This document shows, piece by piece, positions 1 to 8,624 of a stretch of 64,000 nucleotides of DNA (position 1 is its first letter; every line of letters begins with the position of its first letter). Below the pieces are notes generated by a model. That model was not told where the DNA came from and did no database searches. It saw only the letters and a list, made by a program, of their open reading frames with translations. The translations under genes were made by a program, and so were the position numbers. The stretch is from Ensifer sp. BR816 (GTDB taxonomy: Bacteria > Pseudomonadota > Alphaproteobacteria > Rhizobiales > Rhizobiaceae), in NCBI RefSeq assembly GCF_000378985.1, contig NZ_KB905370.1, positions 2,471,006 to 2,535,005 on the forward strand, written 5' to 3'.

Positions 1-982
1 CGTAGAAGTCAATGACGAGGTCGATGCACCTTGTGACTTCCTCGCGCGAGCCAAGTCGCGACGGAAAGACTGCAGCAGGTCCGGTGTAGGTCGAATCCGC
101 GCCGGAGCTCGTTTGCGAAGGTGTCTTGTCACGAACGACGGTTTCCTCGCTTGCGACCTCCCGCCGCGCGCCGGGTTGCGCCCGCTCGAGCGTCGAAATT
201 ACGCGTTGAAGGAACCGGTCCAAATCCGACAATGTGAAGCGCACTTCACCGCCCATCTGTCGGTTAAGCGATGCTTCGAGTTCTCCCAACGCAACCGCTG
301 CAGCACGTGCATTGGTGATAAGCTCGGCCGCTTCGGCCGAGGATTGCTCCGCAAATGCCGCGCAGCCTATTCTCATACGATCCAATAAGCGGTCATGCTC
401 GCTTACGAGTGACGATTTCTCTGCCTCGCTCAGTCCGGGTGCAGCCTCGGCAAGAGCCGTTCGGGTGTCGATCGATCCGCGCTCCAAATCCCGGCCGGTG
501 AATGGGCCAATACCGTGGGGCGCAAAAAAGGTCACCCTCCGAAGGTCGCCCAATAACCCATCCTTGTCGTTTTGAAGCTGGAGAAGCGCGTTGGTCCGGC
601 GCAGCGCCGCATCCCGAGGAGTGGAGTCCGGTCGAAGTTCTGGATGCATTGTCTCCCAATGCAAGTCGAAGGTCCGGGCGATCAGGCCAAGTCCCGAGGC
701 CAGGCCGGCAAAACCCTGTTCGTTTGCAAGGGCGCGAGTGACGATCACCAGGAGCCGCAGATCCCGCCCGTGCTGACGCAGCTCCTCCGATTTCCGAAGG
801 ACGTTTGTCCAGTCGACGGGAACTTCGGCCCTTGCTACGGGGTTGTTCCGTTCGTCTCGGCTGATCTCGATTTGAGGTTGCATGAGGCGTTCCAGTTCGT
901 GGAATCGCCCATCATTCCGCAAGCTTTCGCCAGAGGGGTTACTGCCATTCAGTGGACTTAGCCAGAGAGCTGAGTCGAACAA
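1..982 (-). CDS. tssA: TssA (ImpA-like) type VI secretion protein, partial
   Basis: TssA is a baseplate/sheath assembly factor of the type VI secretion system. The frame is open from the window edge to about position 982. The translated N-terminus has the ImpA_N pattern: a SPLNGSNPSGESLR stretch, then RFHELERL, a VDWTNVL segment, and a block ending in HWETMHPELRP. No ATG lies between the upstream in-frame stop and the conserved N-terminus, so a TTG at 982 preceded by a GGGGGG tract is the likely start; the first ATG would remove the conserved SPL-GE block. The C-terminal part lies outside the window. It is transcribed in the same direction as the PpkA-like kinase upstream of it, fitting a shared operon. 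The identification is family-level and firm; the exact start is inferred. Confidence 0.85.
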   Translation of the reverse strand, partial: MFDSALWLSPLNGSNPSGESLRNDGRFHELERLMQPQIEISRDERNNPVARAEVPVDWTNVLRKSEELRQHGRDLRLLVIVTRALANEQGFAGLASGLGLIARTFDLHWETMHPELRPDSTPRDAALRRTNALLQLQNDKDGLLGDLRRVTFFAPHGIGPFTGRDLERGSIDTRTALAEAAPGLSEAEKSSLVSEHDRLLDRMRIGCAAFAEQSSAEAAELITNARAAAVALGELEASLNRQMGGEVRFTLSDLDRFLQRVISTLERAQPGARREVASEETVVRDKTPSQTSSGADSTYTGPAAVFPSRLGSREEVTRCIDLVIDFY

Positions 983-1082
983 CAGATCCCCCCGTTACCA
1001 ACTAATGTTCTACTCTCAAGGTACTTTTACCACAGTTTTTCAAGCAGTTCTATTTCCACGTCACTCGATGGCGAGTGAATTT

Positions 1083-3173
1083 CTAGTTTCTGGTATCGAT
1101 GAGCCGGGTGGCGATCGACAGGACCGAGACACGCCCTGCGGCGATCACCGCACGCAGGTCTTCGGCAAAGGACTTGGTGGACTCGGTTGTGGGTCGAAGC
1201 TCAGGGAAAAGTGGTTCGTTCGTCTGCAAAACAATTATCAGACTTCTGCCGAATGTGCTGTCGACGGCGAAGGAGAGCTTCGCTGGATCGACTGCACCTT
1301 CGGCCGTCGGATAGGCAACCCGGATCGTTCGCATTCCCTCAGACACGGTTCCGAGGTCGGCAAGCGCATGATAGGGTCTCTTGATATTCGGAAGAACGTT
1401 AAAGAGATTGCCGGTGACGTCGGCGATTGCGACCCACAAGTAGCCTTCGTCAAGCGTGGCCGGCGCCAGCACGTCGATGACCGGGTTATCGCCAACCGAA
1501 TAGATGCCGGACATGTTCGGTTCGGACTTGTCGCCATATCCGAGGACGATTGTCATCGCACCCTGCCTTGCATCCGGCAGCAGCTCCTGAACGACGCATA
1601 GCTGGGTGTTGAGCACTGTGGCGTCGAAGTGCTGCTCGCGATCCCCAAGATGCGCGGCAAGCGCCTGTTGAACGGCCTGGATGTCCTTGCTGGAGGCGAC
1701 GTTTCCCCGGATAGATACCATCGCGCCAAGGGGGTAGGTACCCGTCTGCGGAGGCAGAATCACGAGTGGTCCGCAGGTCTGCAACGGCACCAGCAGGGAT
1801 TTCAGTTGATCCGGCGACAGATCGCGGGGACCGGCGGCGATACGTAGGACCGGCTCATAGCCGGCCTTTTTGGCAGCCGCAGCAAATCGGGTTACCGCGG
1901 CTTCGCGTCCTTTGACATCGCCCGCAAGTCCGGTAAGGCGAACCGTTCGATCAGCAACTTCCAGCTTCCACTCGTCCAACGGGGCGGCGAGCGCAAAAAA
2001 GGCAGCCAAGTCCTGCGCCCATCGTTCAGACGGAGCGCCGTCAGCAAGAGTAAGGGTGCCGTCGGGTGGTGCGCGCCCGACCGTTTGTTTGAAGTTCGAA
2101 AGGATTGCCTGTTGCTGGTCGGCATCAGGAGCAAAGCCGATGAGCGTGGTTCGTCCTTTTCCATCAACACCGGCAACTAGCTTGTAAGGGGTCGCGAGCG
2201 GGAGGGCCGTTCTCGACAAGTCCTCAAATGCCCCAGAAAGCCAAAGCCCAGCGATTGCTGCCAGCGTCCCGAGGGGCAGGATGACGAGCCATGGTCTCCC
2301 GGTTGCTTTTTCGAAGCGCCCCCTCTGCGCATCGTCAAGGCCGGGCTGCAGCAACCGCCCCATTTCCTTGACGACGGCGGCGGCGCTTGGCGGCCGGTGG
2401 GCAGGCTCGGGCTGAGTAAGATCGTCAATCAAGGTCTTGAGCGGTTCTGGTACGCCAGAGGTATCCAGCCGGCGTTCCTTATGGCGAATGACCTCGCCCG
2501 GGCTCCTTCCGACGTCCGGGATCTTCCCGCGAAAAATTGCGAGCAGCGATGCTCCCAGGGCATAAAGGTCTGAGCGTGGCTCCGCCTGACCGTGCATCTG
2601 CTCTGGCGCGGCATATTCGTACTTACCCGCAAAGTCATTGCCGACGATCGTGCGGGCACCTGCGGTGCTGTCCTTCGCGATGCCAAAGTCGATAATGACG
2701 GCTTCCTCCGGTCTGCCGTCACGCAGGACGATGTTGTCCGGGGAAAGGTCGCGATGGACGATCTTGCGCTCATGCGTTGCGACAAGTCCTTCGGCCACCC
2801 TGTGTGCCACCACCAGCAGATCTCGGGGAGAAGCCCCACCGCGCTCGAGCCATTCGCTGAGGGGGGTGCCTGCTATGTAGTCCATCACCAGGTATACGTG
2901 GCCGTCGCCCGTTTGACTGCAGTCGGTGTAGCGAACGACCGCGTCGTGCGAGATGCTGCGCACCTCTTCCTCTCGTTTCATGAGCTCGAGATAACTGGCA
3001 TTTGCCGACAGTTCGCGCTTCAAAGCCTTGATCGCCACCACACGGCCGGTAATTCGGTTGCTTGCTCGATAGACCTCGCCCGTCCCGCCGCGGCCCAGGA
3101 CACCCTCAATCTCATAAGTGTTGTTGAGCACCTGGCCTTTGCGAAAGATGTCCCCGGGCAGTGGATCGAGCAT
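1083..3173 (-). CDS. ppkA: PpkA-like serine/threonine protein kinase, T6SS-associated
   Basis: This is a membrane-anchored Ser/Thr kinase of about 696 residues. The N-terminal domain has a glycine loop (LGRGGTGEVYRA), the catalytic lysine (VAIKAL), the HRDLSPDN catalytic loop, IDFGIA and an APEQ motif. A single membrane segment lies near residues 296-317. The C-terminal half is periplasmic and rich in beta-type sequence, with a DUF4384-like look (LDEGYLWVAIADVTGNLFNV). I chose ATG 3173, preceded by GGAGA; a longer reading from 3215 lacks such a site. In T6SS loci PpkA phosphorylates an Fha-type protein in the threonine-phosphorylation pathway, and PppA reverses this. A PppA homologue lies 4 kb away, which supports that role. 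The Fha substrate is not in the window. Confidence 0.88.
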   Translation of the reverse strand: MLDPLPGDIFRKGQVLNNTYEIEGVLGRGGTGEVYRASNRITGRVVAIKALKRELSANASYLELMKREEEVRSISHDAVVRYTDCSQTGDGHVYLVMDYIAGTPLSEWLERGGASPRDLLVVAHRVAEGLVATHERKIVHRDLSPDNIVLRDGRPEEAVIIDFGIAKDSTAGARTIVGNDFAGKYEYAAPEQMHGQAEPRSDLYALGASLLAIFRGKIPDVGRSPGEVIRHKERRLDTSGVPEPLKTLIDDLTQPEPAHRPPSAAAVVKEMGRLLQPGLDDAQRGRFEKATGRPWLVILPLGTLAAIAGLWLSGAFEDLSRTALPLATPYKLVAGVDGKGRTTLIGFAPDADQQQAILSNFKQTVGRAPPDGTLTLADGAPSERWAQDLAAFFALAAPLDEWKLEVADRTVRLTGLAGDVKGREAAVTRFAAAAKKAGYEPVLRIAAGPRDLSPDQLKSLLVPLQTCGPLVILPPQTGTYPLGAMVSIRGNVASSKDIQAVQQALAAHLGDREQHFDATVLNTQLCVVQELLPDARQGAMTIVLGYGDKSEPNMSGIYSVGDNPVIDVLAPATLDEGYLWVAIADVTGNLFNVLPNIKRPYHALADLGTVSEGMRTIRVAYPTAEGAVDPAKLSFAVDSTFGRSLIIVLQTNEPLFPELRPTTESTKSFAEDLRAVIAAGRVSVLSIATRLIDTRN

Positions 3174-3334
3174 ATCATGTCTCCAAACGCACCCAACGGA
3201 AACCAGCGACCACAATACTCATCAAGAACGCGCTGCCTGCTTATTTGTCAAGAATACTATAATGTGGCACGCTGTGACTAGTGATCCAAGACTAGAGGCA
3301 CCTATTCCAAAACACCGGCAGGAGCCCGACCGAC

Positions 3335-6067
3335 ATGCAGCAGAACATGTCTTCTCCAAGCTTCAAGCGCAAGGAACTGGTCGGCAAGCTCAACCCGATA
3401 TGCCTGCGCGCGTTCAAGGCAGCGGCGGACGCGGCCAAGCTTCGTGGCAACCCTTATGTCGAACTCGTTCACTGGATTGAACAACTGACGCTTGTCGACC
3501 GCGCCGATTTTCAGTTGATCCTCCGGGACGCGGGCGTCGACCTCGGCCGTCTTGCCGCGGAAATGGCAAGAGCGATAGACAAGCTTCCCTATGGCGCGAC
3601 CTCCATCGAGGAATTTTCCGATCACATCTTTCACGCGATCCAGGAGGCTTGGAGCCTGGCCAGCCTGCAGTTCGGATCTCAAGAGGTGCGCGGAGCCTAT
3701 GTCCTGTTAGCCTGCAGGAAGGTGCCGGTGCTTGACGGTCTCCTCTCGAAGATTAGCACTGAATTCGATCGGATCGATGCGGATTCGATCGTCGCTCGGT
3801 CCGATGACGTGCTCGCTGGATCACTTGAAGGCGCCCGAAACGAAGAGACGCCGGAACCATCCCGGAAAAGACGTCAGGCAGGTTCTGACTCTGCGTTGGC
3901 GAAATATGCCGTGGATCTTACTCGGCGTGCACGCGACGGAAAAATTGACCCGGTCCTGGGCCGCGATCCAGAGATACGGCAGATCGTCGACATTCTCATG
4001 CGCCGGCGACAGAACAATCCGATCCTGACGGGCGAAGCAGGTGTAGGCAAAACCGCTGTGGTCGAAGGGTTTGCTCTGCGGCTTGCAGCCGACGATGTGC
4101 CGCCACCGCTAAAAGGGGTGTCGCTCCACATGCTCGACATCGGCTTGATGCAGGCGGGGGCAAGCGTCAAGGGTGAGTTCGAAAGACGACTAAAGACAGT
4201 AATCGATGAAGTTCAGGCATCGGAAAGTCCTATTATCCTCTTCATCGACGAAGCTCATACGCTGATCGGGGCAGGCGGTGCGGCGGGAACAGGAGACGCG
4301 GCAAATCTTCTCAAGCCCATGTTGGCGCGCGGCGAGCTTCGAACGGTCGCTGCAACGACATGGGCCGAGTACAAGCAGTACATCGAAAAAGACCCCGCGC
4401 TGACACGGCGTTTTCAGGTGGTCAAAGTCGAAGAGCCCGATGAGAACGGCGCTGTCGTAATGCTCCGTGGTGTGGCAGGCGTGTTGGAGAAACACCATCA
4501 AGTGCAGATTCTGGACGAAGCGATCGAGGCGGCCGTCAATCTTTCACATCGCTATATCCCGGCGCGCCAGCTGCCTGACAAGGCGGTCAGTCTCCTCGAT
4601 ACCGCCTGTGCGCGTGTGGCTGTATCGCAGCACGCGACACCGGCGGAAGTCGAAGACCTTCTGCGGCGCAAGCAATCACTTGAAATCGAGAAGGGGATCA
4701 TCGGGCGTGAGGCCGTGATCGGCATCGAGGTTCAGGAGCGTCAGGCCAAGGTGGCAGCCGTTCTCGCCGAAACGGAATCCGAGTTGTTGGTCGCAAAGGC
4801 TCGCTGGGAACAAGAAAAATCGATCGTATCCGAAATTCTCGAGCTGCGAGCAAAGCTACGCGGAAAGGGAGTTGAGCTCGACCATGCATTGGCCAGCGAG
4901 GGGAAAGGCGAGAATGCCGCGGCATCCGACCATGGGGATCAAGCCCCGTCGGAAGGTAGCGTTGGAGCGAGCGCTGAACAGAAGTCGGAGCTTGTGCGGC
5001 TCAGGGTACTTATGGGGGAACTTGCTGAGTTACAGGGAGAAACGCCGCTCATACTGCTTTCAGTTGACACGAATGCTGTAGCCTCAGTGGTACAGGATTG
5101 GACGGGTATACCCGTGGGACGAATGCTGACCAGCCAGACCGAAAAGGCACTACAGCTAGCGAACGTTTTGGCAGAGCGGGTGGTCGGTCAGGACCTGGCG
5201 ATGGAAGCGATCGCACGGCGGGTGCAGACCAGCCGAGCCGGACTGGGTTCTCCCGAGAAGCCCGTCGGCGTCTTTTTGCTGTGCGGCCCATCCGGCGTCG
5301 GTAAAACGGAAACTGCTCTGGCTCTCGCCGAGGCCCTCTTTGGCGGCGAGCAGAATCTGATCACCATTAACATGTCGGAGTTTCAGGAGGCGCATACAGT
5401 TTCCACTCTCAAAGGCGCTCCTCCCGGCTATGTTGGCTATGGCAAGGGGGGCGTCCTGACCGAAGCCGTCAGACGCCGACCCTATTCAGTCATTCTGCTC
5501 GATGAAGTCGAGAAGGCGCATCCGGATGTGCACGAAATCTTTTTTCAGGTTTTCGACAAAGGAATGATGGACGACAGCGAGGGGCGGCGGATCGACTTCC
5601 GCAACACGCTCATCCTTCTGACGTCGAACGTCGGCTCGGAGGCTATCATGAAGCTGACCGACAGCGGCCGGACGCGGCCTCCGCTTGAGGAGTTAGAAGT
5701 CGTACTGAGGCCGCAATTGCTGAAGGTATTCCCGCCGGCATTCCTCGGCCGGGTTATCGTCGTGCCCTATTATCCGCTCTCAGACCTGATGATTGAAGCA
5801 ATCACGCGACATCACTTCCGCAAGATTGCACGCCGGTTGCGCGCTAGCCATGACGCTGAGCTGGTTATCGAAGATGGCGTTTTGCAATTAGTCAAGGCGC
5901 GTTGTACTGAGGTTGAATCGGGGGGGCGCATGATCGACGCGATCCTGACCAACTCGCTTCTGCCGGCTTTGAGTAAAGGCGTTTTGAATTCGGCGCTCGA
6001 AGGCAAACGCCTGTCCAAGGTGACGGTCGGCGCATCTGCGGAAGGCTTCACCTACGCGTTCGAATAG
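3335..6067 (+). CDS. tssH: ClpV/TssH AAA+ ATPase of the type VI secretion system
   Basis: ClpV uses ATP hydrolysis to unfold and recycle the contracted TssB/TssC sheath in the cytoplasm. The 910-residue product has an N-terminal Clp_N-type domain (about 1-170) and two AAA+ modules. The first has Walker A GEAGVGKT near 232 and Walker B LFIDEAH near 298. The second has Walker A GPSGVGKT near 650 and Walker B ILLDEVEKAH near 719, with the pore-loop-like GAPPGYVGYGKGG. A variable, charged coiled-coil insertion lies around 440-560. The length matches the ClpV subgroup rather than ClpB, and the T6SS neighbours settle the assignment. The gene is divergent from ppkA across about 160 bp that must carry both promoters. 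Confidence 0.95.
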   Translation: MQQNMSSPSFKRKELVGKLNPICLRAFKAAADAAKLRGNPYVELVHWIEQLTLVDRADFQLILRDAGVDLGRLAAEMARAIDKLPYGATSIEEFSDHIFHAIQEAWSLASLQFGSQEVRGAYVLLACRKVPVLDGLLSKISTEFDRIDADSIVARSDDVLAGSLEGARNEETPEPSRKRRQAGSDSALAKYAVDLTRRARDGKIDPVLGRDPEIRQIVDILMRRRQNNPILTGEAGVGKTAVVEGFALRLAADDVPPPLKGVSLHMLDIGLMQAGASVKGEFERRLKTVIDEVQASESPIILFIDEAHTLIGAGGAAGTGDAANLLKPMLARGELRTVAATTWAEYKQYIEKDPALTRRFQVVKVEEPDENGAVVMLRGVAGVLEKHHQVQILDEAIEAAVNLSHRYIPARQLPDKAVSLLDTACARVAVSQHATPAEVEDLLRRKQSLEIEKGIIGREAVIGIEVQERQAKVAAVLAETESELLVAKARWEQEKSIVSEILELRAKLRGKGVELDHALASEGKGENAAASDHGDQAPSEGSVGASAEQKSELVRLRVLMGELAELQGETPLILLSVDTNAVASVVQDWTGIPVGRMLTSQTEKALQLANVLAERVVGQDLAMEAIARRVQTSRAGLGSPEKPVGVFLLCGPSGVGKTETALALAEALFGGEQNLITINMSEFQEAHTVSTLKGAPPGYVGYGKGGVLTEAVRRRPYSVILLDEVEKAHPDVHEIFFQVFDKGMMDDSEGRRIDFRNTLILLTSNVGSEAIMKLTDSGRTRPPLEELEVVLRPQLLKVFPPAFLGRVIVVPYYPLSDLMIEAITRHHFRKIARRLRASHDAELVIEDGVLQLVKARCTEVESGGRMIDAILTNSLLPALSKGVLNSALEGKRLSKVTVGASAEGFTYAFE

Positions 6068-6106
6068 CGGCAGCATTGCTGACGATCTTTTGTTGCGACC
6101 GCGTCC

Positions 6107-6853
6107 TTAGCTAACTGCCTGGAACTCTACGCGCCTGTTCTCGTCGGCCTTCGGGTTTCCCGAATTGAGAAGAAACTGCTCGCCTACGCCAACCGCCTCC
6201 AGGCGTTCGAGAGCAATGTGGCATTCGTCGGCGAAGAACCGTGTCACTTCCTTCGCGCGCAGCATCGACAGCTGTTGATTGTAAGCCGCGCCTCCGACGG
6301 CATCGGTGTGCCCTATCACTCGGACGAGCTTGATGTCCATTTCCTCCATGATTCTGCAAAGCTGGCGAAGCGCCGGCTTCTGATCCAGGGCGATGGCGGC
6401 GGAATCGAAGGCAAAGTTCACGCGCACATTTATCTGGTCCGAAGACGGCAGCTTCCAATAGGTCTGCGGATCGGTGGTCGTCTCGGCCGTAACTGCCGAT
6501 GTCGGCGACGAGTCCTTTGCTGCGGTTGCCGGAGGCTGAGCTACTTCGCTCTCATCGGGACCGGATTGGATGCTTTGGGCCTGAGTGGCAGGAGGGGATG
6601 GCGGAGCGACTTTTGCTTCACCCGTCGCGTCGATTGCCACCGGCGTGGCCGCTGCATTTGGCCCGGGGTTGGTAAGAACCAGGCCGCGCGTGGCTCCAAG
6701 CTTTGATGCCTCTGCAGCCTTGAACAACTTAATTTGGCGCTGAAAGCGCTCTTTCAGCGTAGAATCGGTGAGTTCCTGTGCCTCCAAGACACTTTGTGGA
6801 ACGAAGAATAGAGCAAGAAACACCGCTAGATTCGCTGCCGGCAGGCGCATCAT
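6107..6853 (-). CDS. OmpA-domain exported protein in T6SS locus
   Basis: The 248-residue product starts with a probable signal peptide (hydrophobic ANLAVFLALFFV, cleavage near AQE). A low-complexity Pro/Ala/Thr linker follows, and a C-terminal OmpA/MotB peptidoglycan-binding domain begins near residue 143 (NVRVNFAFDSAAI, then IGHTDAVGGAAYNQQLS and ENRRVEF). OmpA-like domains anchor T6SS membrane complexes to peptidoglycan, either as a TssL extension or as a separate TagL-like protein. No lipobox cysteine is visible, so a soluble periplasmic or N-terminally anchored form is possible. It is convergent with tssH and divergent from pppA. The T6SS role is inferred from position. Confidence 0.75.
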   Translation of the reverse strand: MMRLPAANLAVFLALFFVPQSVLEAQELTDSTLKERFQRQIKLFKAAEASKLGATRGLVLTNPGPNAAATPVAIDATGEAKVAPPSPPATQAQSIQSGPDESEVAQPPATAAKDSSPTSAVTAETTTDPQTYWKLPSSDQINVRVNFAFDSAAIALDQKPALRQLCRIMEEMDIKLVRVIGHTDAVGGAAYNQQLSMLRAKEVTRFFADECHIALERLEAVGVGEQFLLNSGNPKADENRRVEFQAVS

Positions 6854-6972
6854 CTCAAGGCTCCCTTTGGCGAGGAGGTTTCGCCGTCTACAAAATTACT
6901 ATAGGATAACTTGGGGGGCAACTGTTCAGGTAACGGCTTCGCGATGGAGCGAATGAGAGGGTTCATCTGCTC

Positions 6973-7743
6973 ATGACCCAGGATTCGCGGGACGGTTCAT
7001 CGACGCGTGTACCTAACCGGCTGGGGAGGCCGGAAGGAGCGGGGCTGAGCCACACCGGTCAAGTGCGCAACAGCAACGAGGACGCAATTCTCACTGATCC
7101 CTCCGGCGCACTTTGGGCCGTTGCCGATGGAATGGGCGGATATGGCCATGGCGATGTCGCTGCTGACATGGTCATCGAGCAGCTTGCATTGCTCCCCCAC
7201 GCACCGATTACGTCTGCTCATCTCGTTGGAGCACTCCAGGCAGCCAACTCCGAAATACGGCGATGGGCAGCCTCTGCCAATGTAGAGCAGATGGGCGCAA
7301 CAGTAGTGGCCGCGATCGTCGACGGCCAGGCAGCGACAATCGCTTGGGTGGGAGACAGCCGGGCCTATCGCTTGCGAGGAGGGGAGCTGTCGCAGCTTAC
7401 ACGCGATCATTCGGTTGTGCAGGAACTTATCGATGGCGGACACCTCGCGCCAGCCGCAGTGTGGCAGCACCCGCAAGCTCATGTCGTAACTCGGGCAATC
7501 GGAGCTGGCAATCGCCTGGATGTGGACACGACCGAGGTCGCGCTGGAGCCGGGGGACATTTTGATTCTTTGTTCCGACGGTTTGACCGACTGCGTTGCAG
7601 AGGCGGAGATCACCTCATGCGTGAAATCGGTATCGACGCCTGAGGCTGCCTGTCGACGGCTGGTCGCCGCCGCTCTCGATCGCGGTGCTCCGGACAACGT
7701 CTCTGTGGTTGTGGTTCGCATTGACGGAGCTGCAGCGCCTTGA
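6973..7743 (+). CDS. pppA: PppA-like PP2C serine/threonine phosphatase
   Basis: This is a 256-residue PP2C-type phosphatase that would dephosphorylate the target of the PpkA-like kinase. Conserved elements are SHTGQVRNSNEDA near residue 30, the metal-binding ADGMGGYGHGD, the central WVGDSRAYR, LCSDGLTD and the C-terminal DNVSVVVVR. There is no signal peptide or membrane segment, so it acts in the cytoplasm. Its stop lies only a few bases before the following gene, indicating translational coupling with the M15 peptidase. In the families named, a PpkA/PppA pair sets T6SS activity by threonine phosphorylation. Confidence 0.9.
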   Translation: MTQDSRDGSSTRVPNRLGRPEGAGLSHTGQVRNSNEDAILTDPSGALWAVADGMGGYGHGDVAADMVIEQLALLPHAPITSAHLVGALQAANSEIRRWAASANVEQMGATVVAAIVDGQAATIAWVGDSRAYRLRGGELSQLTRDHSVVQELIDGGHLAPAAVWQHPQAHVVTRAIGAGNRLDVDTTEVALEPGDILILCSDGLTDCVAEAEITSCVKSVSTPEAACRRLVAAALDRGAPDNVSVVVVRIDGAAAP

Positions 7744-7748
7744 GGCCA

Positions 7749-8624
7749 ATGAACCCGATTGCAGCCCTCGTCATCGGCATGAGCATCGTTCTTGCGGCGG
7801 CGACTTTTGCCTTCGTCGCTGACCTGCTTCGCAACGTAGAGCCGGATCCGAATGCTGCAAAGATAGACCGGCTCACTCAACAGCTTGCCCAGCAGGACGG
7901 AGAAATTCAGGCGCTGCGCGCCGAACTAAGCGCACTCAGGAGAGAGCTTGCAGAACTGGCGGCCGCCCCCCGCCCTGAACCCGTTCCGCCCACGCAGCCA
8001 GCGCCGCCGCCCGACCAACCTGCGACCGAGCAGTCATCCGCGCTGGACCAATTCGGCGGCATGGCGCCGCCACAGGAAACTGAAGACCTGACGGAACCCA
8101 TGCAGTTGGCAAAGAAGCGCTTCAATGACGGCATCCTCCGTCCGAAGCCGGGGGTGCTCCGCGAAATCCTGGGCGAGCCGCGAACCAGTTATTCCACAGC
8201 CTGCCAGCCGGTGACCAATCCGAAACTGGTCAGAACTCTGGCGACCCGCAATTTTGGAAACTTCCGACTGACGATGATTAGGCCCGCGCTCGAGTCTTTG
8301 GGCCAGGTATTGGAGCGCCTGAAAAAGGAAGAGCCGGACATCTATGCTGCGATCGGAACGGCTGGTGCGCTTTGCGCACGTTATGTGCGCGGTTCTGCCA
8401 AGTCCGTATCCTCGCACGCCTGGGGGGCAGCCGTCGACCTGACGCTCAAGAGGAACCTCGACAGGATGGGCGATGGCAGCACGCAGTTCGGCCTCGTCGT
8501 GCTTGCAGAGTTTTTCAACGACGCGGGCTGGTACTGGGGTGCCGGCTACAGTCGCGAAGATTCCATGCATTTCGAGGTCGGCGAAGCGCTGCTTCGCAAA
8601 TGGGCCGCAGAGGGCAAGCTGTGA
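7749..8624 (+). CDS. Membrane-anchored M15-family peptidase in T6SS operon
   Basis: The roughly 291-residue product has an N-terminal membrane anchor (IAALVIGMSIVLAAATFAF), a coiled coil (IDRLTQQLAQQDGEIQAL and onward) and a Pro-rich linker. A C-terminal M15/VanY-type peptidase domain follows, with the zinc and catalytic motifs SSHAWGAAVDL near residue 222 and SMHFEVG near residue 273. M15 enzymes are D,D- or L,D-peptidases of peptidoglycan. I take the ATG at 7749; a TTG at 7740 overlapping the pppA stop is possible. The gene sits between pppA and the TssM-like gene, so local wall cutting for apparatus assembly is an attractive inference, comparable in role to TagX or MltE in other systems. 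Substrate is unknown. Confidence 0.75.
   Translation: MNPIAALVIGMSIVLAAATFAFVADLLRNVEPDPNAAKIDRLTQQLAQQDGEIQALRAELSALRRELAELAAAPRPEPVPPTQPAPPPDQPATEQSSALDQFGGMAPPQETEDLTEPMQLAKKRFNDGILRPKPGVLREILGEPRTSYSTACQPVTNPKLVRTLATRNFGNFRLTMIRPALESLGQVLERLKKEEPDIYAAIGTAGALCARYVRGSAKSVSSHAWGAAVDLTLKRNLDRMGDGSTQFGLVVLAEFFNDAGWYWGAGYSREDSMHFEVGEALLRKWAAEGKL

Noticed and set aside
8372-8620. Upstream extension of the TssM-like frame
   Set aside because: It overlaps the M15 peptidase coding region in another frame; GTG 8621 with AGAGGG and stop-start overlap is better.
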